IMG/VR virus record: IMGVR_UViG_3300042561_000116
Location: 1 to 64,000 of that record
Source of the DNA: a virus
DNA: 64,000 nt
Reading direction: 5' to 3' (one strand)
The translations under genes and the position numbers were made by a program. The notes under the pieces were generated by a model. The model did not search any database and was not told the DNA's origin. It saw nothing but the letters and a program-made list of their open reading frames with translations. Shown piece after piece: positions 36,111-44,680 of this stretch; the stretch's first letter is position 1, and each line of letters begins with the position of its first letter.

Positions 36111-37045
36111 TAACGTAAATTAATGGGAGACTTACGTGCAGGTGTCTTAGAATTTTGTGCTACTACTTTTTTAGCCCAAGCTGGCATTTGATCAGGAGTA
36201 GTCTTTTTAGCTGCAGGTTTGCCTGGAGCAGCAATAGGAGCCTTGGGTGCTACTGCAGGTTTGTTAACAGGAGCAAAGTTCATCTTATTTGCTTTAGTAG
36301 GACCATAAGTTGCACCAGCTACAGGACGCATAGCATTTTCTCTTTGAGCAGCATCCCACTGAGAAGCACTATAATTCCAGTTTTGAGAAGATGATTTACT
36401 AGTTGTCTTAGCAGGAACAGAAGCAGGCTTAGCGGCAGCAGTAGTCTTTGACTTAATATAAGCTTCGTAAGCTTTTTGTGTTTCTGCTCCCCAAGCTCCA
36501 TCAGCAGCAATATTATAACCTTTGCTACGAAGCATTTCTTGATAAGCTTTTACTTTTGGTGATCCTCCTTTTACGGTAGCAGGGTTAGCAGAAGATACTG
36601 GAGTATTAGCTACAGGACGAGTTGCATTTTCAGCTTGTGCTTTATCCCAAGTACTTTCGTTATACCAATTAGCAGGACTTTCAATAGGAGTAGGAGTAGC
36701 AGGCATACCCATAGAAGACTCAGTAGTAATACCTCTAGGCTCTACACGTGAAGCATACTTCATTACTTCCTTTGTTCCTTTACGTGTAATCATACCATCT
36801 TCTCCTTTACGCATTCCTGAAAGAGTCTTAGCCAAGTTAGCTCTCTTTACAGTAGTACTAGAAAACTTCTCCTTGTTGCTTAATACTTTATCACGAAATG
36901 CAGGTACAGACATACCAGCACTCTTAGCTTGTGCAGTAAAAGATCCTGGCTTCTTAATAGCACTCTTGATCCAGTTACCTCCTGATTTCATTTTCTTACC
37001 TCCGCAACTCATGCAGGTAGAGTAAGATTTCTTTAAACGGTTCAT
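36110..37045 (-). CDS. Basic late protein with peptidoglycan-binding domain
   Basis: The product has 311 residues. It opens with M12-S-C-G-G16 and M19-K-S-G-G23 motifs, then W-I-K-S-A-I-K-K-P-G-S-F-T (about 25-37), a short basic module seen in many phage and giant-virus virion proteins. Residues about 155-190 (VKAYQEMLRSKGYNIAADG, then A-W-G-A-E-T-Q-K-A-Y) form a PG_binding_1-type domain that would bind cell-wall peptidoglycan. Two copies of a Y/N-x-S-x-W-D-x-A-Q-x-E-N-A-x-R-P-V-A segment lie at about 130-145 and 225-240. No hydrolase domain is visible. It may help the tail or ejected cargo cross the wall. Confidence 0.65.
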   Translation of the reverse strand: MNRLKKSYSTCMSCGGKKMKSGGNWIKSAIKKPGSFTAQAKSAGMSVPAFRDKVLSNKEKFSSTTVKRANLAKTLSGMRKGEDGMITRKGTKEVMKYASRVEPRGITTESSMGMPATPTPIESPANWYNESTWDKAQAENATRPVANTPVSSANPATVKGGSPKVKAYQEMLRSKGYNIAADGAWGAETQKAYEAYIKSKTTAAAKPASVPAKTTSKSSSQNWNYSASQWDAAQRENAMRPVAGATYGPTKANKMNFAPVNKPAVAPKAPIAAPGKPAAKKTTPDQMPAWAKKVVAQNSKTPARKSPINLR

Positions 37046-37053
37046 ATAATTAT

Positions 37054-37434
37054 TTAGTTTAGTGTCAATTGATATAAAGTAGAAGTAATCAAAGCAATGA
37101 TCTCATCTACAATGTTCTGTAGGTGGGTGTTTTCGTTTCCGAATACATTACGATGCTTCATTACATAGTCTTTCATGTAAGTAAGATGAGCTTTAGCATT
37201 CATATACTCTGATCCAGGAATCTTAAAGTTTAAGCGTTTTCCAATAGTTCCGAAGTATGCTTCTACTAAATCATCTAATAGACCAATTACTTCTGAGTAG
37301 TAACCGTCTAAAGCTTTGTGCTCACTAAACGAAGTTGTTTGTAAGTGAGCTAAGTGAATGATGTCCCTAGACTGGAATAACTGTCCCAGTACTATTTCGG
37401 GTTTAACTGTTGTGAAGAGTTCTTTTTCTTTCAT
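37054..37434 (-). CDS. Dps/ferritin-like four-helix protein (DUF5856-like)
   Basis: The 126-residue, all-helical product contains H-L-x-H-L-Q-T-x-S-F-S-E-H-K-A-L-D-G-Y-Y (about 27-46), then L-L-D-D-L-V-E-A-Y-F-G, and a C-terminal helix ending I-T-S-T-L-Y-Q-L. The H/E/D spacing resembles the ferroxidase-site helices of Dps proteins, and it matches an uncharacterised phage family I recall as DUF5856. It could bind DNA or iron, or be a small virion component. It lies just after the muzzle gene in the late block. Confidence 0.6.
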   Translation of the reverse strand: MKEKELFTTVKPEIVLGQLFQSRDIIHLAHLQTTSFSEHKALDGYYSEVIGLLDDLVEAYFGTIGKRLNFKIPGSEYMNAKAHLTYMKDYVMKHRNVFGNENTHLQNIVDEIIALITSTLYQLTLN

Positions 37435-37438
37435 GATA

Positions 37439-40400
37439 TTATGGGTTGGTTTGGGTTATTTGAATGGTGTTAATAAACTTAAATCTAGAGTATTGATCTT
37501 GAATCAATCTTACTTTAGCAAAGTCAGACTTAATCTTAGACTTCTGATAGGATACAGACACAGGTCTTACACTCTTAGTATTAGGTACTTTGTCTATAGG
37601 GTACTGAGTAACTAAGTCACTCCACTGAGTCGACCATAGAGGTTGACCATTTCCTTGAGCTGCAACGTTCCAAAATCCATTAAAGGTATACAAGTGTTCT
37701 CTACGAGAGATAAGAGCTTCTATGCCTGTTGCTGTCATTCTAGGATAGGTAATCTTCTGTCTTGTGTTACCAAACTCTTCAGGAATCAACTTAATGATAC
37801 CAGTAGACTGTTCTTTGTTATAAATAATAGCCTTAGTAAAGTTTGCTAAGTTTTTCTTGTTAGCAGTAGACAAAGAATAGTACTCGTAATCAGAATAGTA
37901 TTCCTGAATGTCCTGCATCAAAGTAACAGAGTTAATTGTAGATACTTGCGGGAAAGAGTTTACATTATACTCTAGAATATAAGGATACAACTTGTTGTAG
38001 TAATTCTGATAAGTATAGATAGACAAGTTATGATTCCAAGTAGATGCTCCTGTAGAAGTATTAATCAAAGTTTGGAAATGACCAAGTAAAGGAACAAAGA
38101 AGTTAGGAAGGAAAGAGTAAAAAGAAATAAAGTTCTTTAACTTAGGGGAGTAAGCTACTGTCCAAGACTTGTTCTCAAAGAAAGCTGGATCTCCAAAAGA
38201 AATTACTATCTGTATACTTCCACTATCTACTACATACTTAAGATAATTACTATCTGCCACGTCTGTAATATATCGTACAACTGACGCACTTCCAGGTCTA
38301 TACTCAGGCTTGACTCTGTAATCTAACTTAGTAATAAACACTCTCTCGTATCTTTCATCCCATCCCATAACAATACCTAATCCAATAGGAGGATTGTCAA
38401 TGTCTGCATTGGGAATATCTTTAAGGATTTGGAAAGGTAAGTTTTGCTTAAACCAGTTGTAATTGTTTTCTGTTTTAATCTCGTTAAACCCGTCTCCAGT
38501 AATTTGATAGATATGCCCACGTTTAGCGTCTACCCAGAATGTTCCGTACTCACACTTAACATAAGCTTTGTGTTGAGTTCCAATATAACCTAGATCACTC
38601 TTAGCCAAGTCAACAGGCTTCTGTTTGAACATCTCTGCATTACCAATCTCTAACTGATAAGGAGAAGTAGTGCTTAGAGTAATACGAGAGTTGTAAACCT
38701 TAGTAGTATTTTCAAACCTAGCATATACTCTTTCGTTCTCTCCTGCATTTAAGTCAACTAAGCGTCCTCCTTGCTTAGGGAAGTCATAGAAATTACCTGG
38801 ACGAAATACTCTCCAAGCATCTGAAAGATAGTTAGAAGAGTTTGCAGGATCAGAATAGATTACACGGTTATGGTGAATAGACAAACACTCTAAAGAAGGA
38901 TACTTTAATCTATAAGGTAAGTTAGGACTTAAGTTCTGTGCAGAGTAAGTAGCATTGTAGCTATAGAAGTTGTCAAACTTAATAGGTACGTTTACTTCAT
39001 GCAACCAGTCATCTGGGATACCATCTCCTACGTTAGGATAGAAGTTCTCTTCTAAGTCATTTCTTCCATGACGCAAGTCTACGTTAATATCAGACTCTAC
39101 ATAGAATACTGGTATACCATAAGAAGCTGTGTAGAAGAATCCATCTCGGTCTACATCTGCAGTACTATTTGCTGAGTCAAGATTAATTTTTGGAATATAA
39201 TCATTTAACACAGAAGCAAAAGCAGTTACAAAAGCAGCATTAGCTGCGAGGTCTGCAGCTGCTGCAGCTTGTGATCCTAAGTTAAGTAAAGCAGGAGCTT
39301 TCTTTGCTGCTATAGCTAATCCAAGAGCAGTTAAAGATCCAGCTATATCTCCTGCAGTAATAGGTTCCGAGGAGTTACCTGCATAATAGGTAGGATATCC
39401 TAAGTTAGGAAACAACCAGTAATCAAAAGGAACATTATCTACCTTAGCTGGTAAGTTAGCTAAGTTACGAGTAAAGAACGAGTGTTTACGTTTAAGTGCA
39501 AACTGATTAATATAAGTGTCTCCTCCAAATGCAGGATAGAAAGTTCTTTCTACTTTTAAGTATCCAGAATCATCTAAACTTACATCAGCACTGTATCCAG
39601 TAGAAACGTATTTAATATTTTCTATAGGACCGTACTGATTAGGAAAGTTTCTTTTAATTGAAGAATAGTAGGCTCTAGTATTTGACTCTACAATCTTAGA
39701 AGGATTATCTTCTAATCCTGCTTGAGAAATTGTAAACCTTGTAGTATCTCTAATTAATAAAAAGTTATTTTCTAGAGGCTCGTTTGTCTTTAGATAAACA
39801 GAAGTTTCTCTAAGTCTGTTATGTAGAGGAAAATTATCATTTAACTCAACTATCTTATCATTAGCATAAAGTCCGATATCTAATACTCTTCGTTTGTTTC
39901 CAGTATTAGGAATAGACTCGTATTTAGTATAGTTACCTACTGAATTGTATTGCCATGCTAACTCTCTATAAGAAAGAGACTTTTCAATTAAGTCTTTCAT
40001 AATAGAAGTGTTAGTAATAATTTCTGTTACTCTACCCTCAAAAACAGATCTAGAACCTGCTGTGACACCGAGATCAGACTCAGAACTTGTAACGTAAGAT
40101 AAAAGCGTAGCAATTGATGCAGATAGAAGATTAGTACCCTTACCTATTATTTTATATTTAGGATGATCTAATACAGGAACAAAGTGACCTTTTACAATTC
40201 CGTGTTCTAAGGTTTCTAGTTTAAGTTCTGTACCAATCTTAGGATACTGGAAGTGAGTATCAGGTGAATGAAAAGTAAATCTTTCTGTTCCATATAAAAC
40301 AGGATTTACAAATCCACTGTGCATAGGGAAGTCAAACTCTCCTCTATCTCCTTTGTCGTAAAACTTAGAATCTGTTTTAATAAAAGCATCAGGACCTCTA

Positions 40401-42529
40401 TCGTTATAAGGATAGTTAGGGTAGTAGTAATTCTTACCAGTATCTTCATCGTGAAAGGTTCCTACATCATACACAAGTCCCTTAGCAATAACTGATTTGT
40501 TATTTACACGGTTACCCCTTACCAACTCATATCCACAGATAAGTTCCTTAACAGGAATCTGATGATTACCATAAGTGTTTAAGGGATCGTAAACAGTGGT
40601 GTTATTTACTATAGATTCAAATACTGTTTCCTGTACACGTACTCCTATAGGATAGATGATTGGTTCATCATTCTTGTGGATGTGTGTAATAGCACTATCA
40701 GGAAACTTATGGTGACGAATAGGTTGACCTGCTAAGTCTCCCCATACTTCTTCATAACAAGGATAAGTTTCTGTAGATTCCCAATAAGCAAACTGTCCTG
40801 CTTCTCCTGGTACTATAGCACAAGAGTATTGTTCTTCTTGTTTGTTTGCAGGATTTTGAGAGTACATTAAACCCTTAGATCCTGTATTGTATACTTGCCA
40901 ACGTAAAGACTGTTCTTCTGCTATACAATCGTTAACAATATGAAACACGTCTTTGTTAGCAGGATCCATAGGATCAAAGTCTGTACTGTTAGCAAGTCTT
41001 CCAGGAATATGAAATACATCTGTATACTTACCGTTCTTTAGTTTAAACTTAATACCAAATGGATAAACCTCATCTCTCTGATAAGTGCGGAAGAAATAAG
41101 CAACTTCTGGATTAGAGTAGTCAAACTTCTTATCTACTGGCATCTGTACAGTCTCCCACCTAAGTTGGATCTGGTTTGCAATAGGTTGGAAGTTGTACTT
41201 AGGAGTCTCTACCAAATCAGCCAGAATTAAGATGTCATTCTGTTTTTCAATAATTTCAGCATGCTCGTAGTGAGGACTACGAACCAAAGGAGTTATTGAA
41301 GAAAAAGTAGAAGAGTAATCTCCTGTATAAACTAAAGAGTCTGTTAAGCTAGATTGATTTACTCTGTAAGTACCTACCAGATGGTATGTAGTTACTTCGT
41401 TAATGTTCTCAGCAACAGTTAAATTAAAGTAATCAAAGATTGCAGTTTTATGATCTATAGAGACTCTAATAGATTTAGAAGTTTCGTATTCAGTTTGTTC
41501 AGTAATAGCTCTCTCAAAGATTGGAATAGGGTTACAGAAATCAATATAGTCTGTAAGTTCCTTACCGTTCTCATCTGCATAAGCTACAGAGAAAGAATAT
41601 ACACCACCCTTAAGTCTTCCTCCTGAATCAACTGCAGTAGGATACACTTCAGGCTGACAGAAGTCTGGGAATAGTTTTAAGCGCTCACAAGCGTTTGAAA
41701 GAGATGTAATGGGTTCACCACATTGATCCCTACCCAAAGGTTCCTCTAATGAGAAATAACGAGGTTGTATGTTACGAGCAACAAAGTATACTTTAGTTTC
41801 ACAGTTATCTATACGATACTCTGCATACACAGGAAAGTCTACTGATAACTTTAAGCAACATCCTCCTCCTGGTTCACAAGGAGTTTCTCCCCCTTCGTAT
41901 ACTTCACTAATCAGTCTTACGTTAGGTGGAAGTACATACTCACCTCTACGAGCTAAGAAGAAGCCTATACCAAAAAAAGTTTGACTCTGTGGTTGACCAC
42001 TACAGTCTGTCCAGTTAACTGTATAAGCTTGATTTGACTCTCCTGTTTCTTCAGTTGATTCTACTGAATAGAAATAACAACCACCTGTTTCTTGGCAGCA
42101 ATCATCTACGATTAAAGGGGTGAAGGTACAACAGGTATCTAAAGACTCCCCTAATTGTGAACCTACCGTACTAGTAACTACTGTACCAGATACACAACCG
42201 CAATCCTTTTCAGTTTCAGTTAATGTTGTACAATCTTTATCTAAGTTAGTTATTTCGCCTATTAAGGATCTTCCATCAGGATGAGCTAAGAAAACAATAA
42301 GTTTAGATTGTTCTAAGATACTGAGGTTACCTACAATCTTATACCCTGGATACTGAGAAGTAAAATCAAAACATAATTGGTTAGAAGATTCGTTAGTGTA
42401 TGTGGTAGAGTTACCATCATGAGACTGAATGTTTGCGTTTAGAGCAAACGTAATCATGTTCTCCTTGATCTGGTAATTAACCGAATCAAGGTTTAAACCT
42501 GCTATATTTTGATTGATCTTGTTATCCAT
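37439..42529 (-). CDS. Tail stabilisation/muzzle-type protein (P22 gp10-like in crAss-like phages)
   Basis: The product has 1696 residues, mostly beta-rich. The opening N-Q-N-I-A-G-L-N-L-D-S-V-x-Y-Q-I-K-E-N-M-I-T-F-A-L-N-A-N is typical of the large tail stabilisation protein of crAss-like phages. A cysteine-rich zone spans about 85-220, and an Ala-rich hydrophobic helical insert is found at about 1055-1105. It would form the distal tail collar and muzzle through which cargo and DNA leave. Position after the ring proteins and the HU-like gene matches the crAss-like order. No enzymatic motif is visible. Confidence 0.8.
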   Translation of the reverse strand: MDNKINQNIAGLNLDSVNYQIKENMITFALNANIQSHDGNSTTYTNESSNQLCFDFTSQYPGYKIVGNLSILEQSKLIVFLAHPDGRSLIGEITNLDKDCTTLTETEKDCGCVSGTVVTSTVGSQLGESLDTCCTFTPLIVDDCCQETGGCYFYSVESTEETGESNQAYTVNWTDCSGQPQSQTFFGIGFFLARRGEYVLPPNVRLISEVYEGGETPCEPGGGCCLKLSVDFPVYAEYRIDNCETKVYFVARNIQPRYFSLEEPLGRDQCGEPITSLSNACERLKLFPDFCQPEVYPTAVDSGGRLKGGVYSFSVAYADENGKELTDYIDFCNPIPIFERAITEQTEYETSKSIRVSIDHKTAIFDYFNLTVAENINEVTTYHLVGTYRVNQSSLTDSLVYTGDYSSTFSSITPLVRSPHYEHAEIIEKQNDILILADLVETPKYNFQPIANQIQLRWETVQMPVDKKFDYSNPEVAYFFRTYQRDEVYPFGIKFKLKNGKYTDVFHIPGRLANSTDFDPMDPANKDVFHIVNDCIAEEQSLRWQVYNTGSKGLMYSQNPANKQEEQYSCAIVPGEAGQFAYWESTETYPCYEEVWGDLAGQPIRHHKFPDSAITHIHKNDEPIIYPIGVRVQETVFESIVNNTTVYDPLNTYGNHQIPVKELICGYELVRGNRVNNKSVIAKGLVYDVGTFHDEDTGKNYYYPNYPYNDRGPDAFIKTDSKFYDKGDRGEFDFPMHSGFVNPVLYGTERFTFHSPDTHFQYPKIGTELKLETLEHGIVKGHFVPVLDHPKYKIIGKGTNLLSASIATLLSYVTSSESDLGVTAGSRSVFEGRVTEIITNTSIMKDLIEKSLSYRELAWQYNSVGNYTKYESIPNTGNKRRVLDIGLYANDKIVELNDNFPLHNRLRETSVYLKTNEPLENNFLLIRDTTRFTISQAGLEDNPSKIVESNTRAYYSSIKRNFPNQYGPIENIKYVSTGYSADVSLDDSGYLKVERTFYPAFGGDTYINQFALKRKHSFFTRNLANLPAKVDNVPFDYWLFPNLGYPTYYAGNSSEPITAGDIAGSLTALGLAIAAKKAPALLNLGSQAAAAADLAANAAFVTAFASVLNDYIPKINLDSANSTADVDRDGFFYTASYGIPVFYVESDINVDLRHGRNDLEENFYPNVGDGIPDDWLHEVNVPIKFDNFYSYNATYSAQNLSPNLPYRLKYPSLECLSIHHNRVIYSDPANSSNYLSDAWRVFRPGNFYDFPKQGGRLVDLNAGENERVYARFENTTKVYNSRITLSTTSPYQLEIGNAEMFKQKPVDLAKSDLGYIGTQHKAYVKCEYGTFWVDAKRGHIYQITGDGFNEIKTENNYNWFKQNLPFQILKDIPNADIDNPPIGLGIVMGWDERYERVFITKLDYRVKPEYRPGSASVVRYITDVADSNYLKYVVDSGSIQIVISFGDPAFFENKSWTVAYSPKLKNFISFYSFLPNFFVPLLGHFQTLINTSTGASTWNHNLSIYTYQNYYNKLYPYILEYNVNSFPQVSTINSVTLMQDIQEYYSDYEYYSLSTANKKNLANFTKAIIYNKEQSTGIIKLIPEEFGNTRQKITYPRMTATGIEALISRREHLYTFNGFWNVAAQGNGQPLWSTQWSDLVTQYPIDKVPNTKSVRPVSVSYQKSKIKSDFAKVRLIQDQYSRFKFINTIQITQTNP

Positions 42530-42534
42530 TAAAC

Positions 42535-43377
42535 TTAGGAGATATGGAACTTAGTAAAGCGATTTTTAGTACGGGCTACGTTATCAGCCATCTGCTGTTT
42601 AGTGTAGGTTAACAAGTAACCATTAGCAGCTTGTAACTTATTTAATTGATCTTGTCTGTAGTACTGAAACTTAGACTCTACTTGACGTTGACTTTCGTCT
42701 ACTACTGAATGCCAAAGCTGCTCAAAAAATTTAAACTTAAGATAAGACTTGACATACTCTTCAATCTCAAGAATTTCTGGCACCATAGGTATGTTATCAT
42801 CGTCCATTGGACGTGAGTAATATCTAAGGAAAACACAACCTGTTTCAAACGTTGCACTAACTGTTTTATTTGGATAAATTTGTAATACATCAGCTGACGA
42901 CACATTGAGGTTTTCACAACCCTCAATACACATAGTCTTAGAACCATGATACACTCTAAGCATCTTAGGGTGTTGCATAGTAATCTTAAAACCGGGTGTA
43001 GGTACACTGATAGTCTCGTAATAGTTTTCTTGCTTGACACAGTCTCCTGCATCACAACCTCCAGTACATTCTAGATTCTGCCACCAGTATCCCTGCATAG
43101 AATTAACACCTGAAGTCCATTGTACATCTGCTTCGTAAATCAAAGCATAGTCTAACAAAGAAAAGTCACAGGGTAATTCAGATTTATAATTAGAGAAAGT
43201 AAGTACAGCTTCTTCAGGCTTCAATACCATTACACGAAGTTTGCGTAAAGCCTGATCAATGAAAGTAGGAATAAGAACCTCACTGATAGCACCAGCTTCA
43301 AAGTACGACTTGAGCTCTTGCTTTACTTCAGCAACTAAAGGCTCAGAGGAAATAAAGTTAGTGTTATCGTATTTCAT
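42535..43377 (-). CDS. Head-tail connector/ring protein
   Basis: The product has 280 residues. A helical N-terminal part (VKQELKSYFEAGAISEVLIP, then F-I-D-Q-A-L-R-K-L-R) is followed by a cysteine-bearing beta insert (about 105-155, C-T-G-G-C-D-A-G-D-C) and a long C-terminal helical segment. This is the general shape of adaptor proteins that stack under the portal (P22 gp4 or gp6 type). It sits between the muzzle gene and the HU-like gene, as in crAss-like phages. The exact ring number cannot be assigned. Confidence 0.65.
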   Translation of the reverse strand: MKYDNTNFISSEPLVAEVKQELKSYFEAGAISEVLIPTFIDQALRKLRVMVLKPEEAVLTFSNYKSELPCDFSLLDYALIYEADVQWTSGVNSMQGYWWQNLECTGGCDAGDCVKQENYYETISVPTPGFKITMQHPKMLRVYHGSKTMCIEGCENLNVSSADVLQIYPNKTVSATFETGCVFLRYYSRPMDDDNIPMVPEILEIEEYVKSYLKFKFFEQLWHSVVDESQRQVESKFQYYRQDQLNKLQAANGYLLTYTKQQMADNVARTKNRFTKFHIS

Positions 43378-43388
43378 TTTATTTTAGT

Positions 43389-43877
43389 TTACCTTATATT
43401 TAGTTTGTTGTCTTTGATTGCTTGAGCTAAGGCTGTTTTATGTCTGTTAGACATTCTTAGATCGTAGAAACCAAACTCAACTATTCGTTTAGAATATGGA
43501 TACAAATGAAATTTATAGACTGCACCATCGGTATGTGAATTTCTATAAGGCACCTTGATGCCAGTTTCATTGTAGAGCTTCCAGTTAATAATTGTATGTT
43601 TACCTTCTTTAATCGCATTTTCAGTCTTTACAATTTTAATTGATCCGAAGTTTGGAAACCGCAGTGAGTATCTTCCACGTAATAACCTCTCTATAAGTTT
43701 AATGTGAATCTTTTTAGGAATGCCACAAAACTGCTTATAGGTAATGTCTTTGCGTTTAGTTTCTTTTAAGAACAGATGGTAGGCTCTAAGGGAAAGATAG
43801 TTCGTATCCGAAGTTGTATCCTTCTCTTTTTTCCTAACTTGTTTTCTTGGGTTTGGTTTTATAAAGTCTTTCGACAT
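43389..43877 (-). CDS. HU/IHF-like protein within the tail gene block
   Basis: The product has 162 residues. After a basic tail (RKQVRKKEKD), residues about 45-90 read I-T-Y-K-Q-F, a helix, then L-I-E-R-L-L-R-G-R-Y-S-L-R-F-P-N-F-G-S-I-K-I, matching the helix plus G-x-x-V/L-x-x-x-x-F-G-x-x beta signature of HU/IHF proteins. A family-typical IHF subunit gene lies in this neighbourhood in crAss-like genomes. It may be a virion component or DNA-bending factor. The C-terminal half is not recognised. Confidence 0.6.
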   Translation of the reverse strand: MSKDFIKPNPRKQVRKKEKDTTSDTNYLSLRAYHLFLKETKRKDITYKQFCGIPKKIHIKLIERLLRGRYSLRFPNFGSIKIVKTENAIKEGKHTIINWKLYNETGIKVPYRNSHTDGAVYKFHLYPYSKRIVEFGFYDLRMSNRHKTALAQAIKDNKLNIR

Positions 43878-43879
43878 AA

Positions 43880-44521
43880 TTAGTTGGGTTCATCCCTGTT
43901 GTTGTCTTCAGTCTCGTAAGGCAACTTATGATAGTTGATTAAAGACTGATTACACATTTCAATCAAAGTATCCAGCAAGTAGCCAGGAAACTTAAATTGT
44001 TTATCATACATACTCATACACTGTGAGCCATCAAGATCTTCGATAGACTCAGTAAAGTAAGCGTACATATTCACACACTCTACATCTGGATCTAAAACGT
44101 AAAGATATCCATTGCGGATAGTATAGTACTTTTTAGGGGTCTTAAAACGTAAAGAATTATGATTAATAAAATCTCTAATAGTAGTAGGAAAAAGTTCCTG
44201 CGAGTTAGAAGTGTTGAACACCCCCTGAATAAAGTACGAATACAACCCCTCATCTATCTTTGGTAGTTTGTTTTTGCTTCTACGTATAGGACAGTTAAGA
44301 TCACATTCAGAACCCGGAGCCTCAATTAAATGTAAACACTCATATGCTTGATACACATTATCTGAAGTAAGAAGTCTTCGTAAGTTGATTTCTCTACGTA
44401 ATAGTGTAGAAGCTTTAGTTTTTAATAAGCCGTAAATATAGCGATCACTAATCATATCATCATCACTGATGAATTTGTTAGCGCTCTTTACCCTAGCGAT
44501 TAAGTCTGAGTTAGTATACAT
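43880..44521 (-). CDS. Head-tail adaptor/ring protein, first gene of tail unit
   Basis: The product has 213 residues. The N-terminal helices (DLIARVKSANKFISDDDMIS, then R-E-I-N-L-R-R-L-L) and a central strand region with C-D-L-N-C-P-I resemble the small connector proteins of crAss-like phages. The C-terminus is helical and acidic. It follows the promoter at 44556-44587 and starts the tail unit of adaptor, HU-like, adaptor and muzzle genes. Assignment rests on position and fold pattern. Confidence 0.6.
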   Translation of the reverse strand: MYTNSDLIARVKSANKFISDDDMISDRYIYGLLKTKASTLLRREINLRRLLTSDNVYQAYECLHLIEAPGSECDLNCPIRRSKNKLPKIDEGLYSYFIQGVFNTSNSQELFPTTIRDFINHNSLRFKTPKKYYTIRNGYLYVLDPDVECVNMYAYFTESIEDLDGSQCMSMYDKQFKFPGYLLDTLIEMCNQSLINYHKLPYETEDNNRDEPN

Positions 44522-44555
44522 TAGTATATAGTTTGGGTTAATTTAAGGCTTATTA

Positions 44556-44587
44556 CAAATATAAATTAATTTTAAAGTTAAGTCAAG
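44556..44587 (-). promoter_or_regulatory. Late promoter CTTGACTT-N20-TATATTTG for the tail unit
   Basis: On the - strand CTTG (44584-44587, within CTTGACTT 44580-44587) precedes TATATTTG (44556-44563) by 20 bases. The leader then runs to ATG 44521 and contains AACCCAAAC, similar to leaders at 53678 and 60124. Confidence 0.65.
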
Positions 44588-44601
44588 TGTTTATTTAAGA
44601 A

Positions 44602-44670
44602 CTAGAAGAGCCCACTTTCGCAGGCTCCTACTAGCAAGATGACAGGAAAACCAACCAAAAAAACCCTGCC
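44602..44670 (-). terminator. Two hairpins after the fibre gene
   Basis: Between the fibre gene stop (44681) and the tail promoter lie two inverted repeats: GACAGG/CCTGCC (44641-44646 with 44665-44670, one G-U pair on one strand) and CTAG-GAGCC/GGCTC-CTAG (44602-44612 with 44623-44634). Neither is followed by a strong T run on the - strand. They may stop or trim the capsid-unit transcript. Confidence 0.45.
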
Positions 44671-44680
44671 AAGATTTTTA

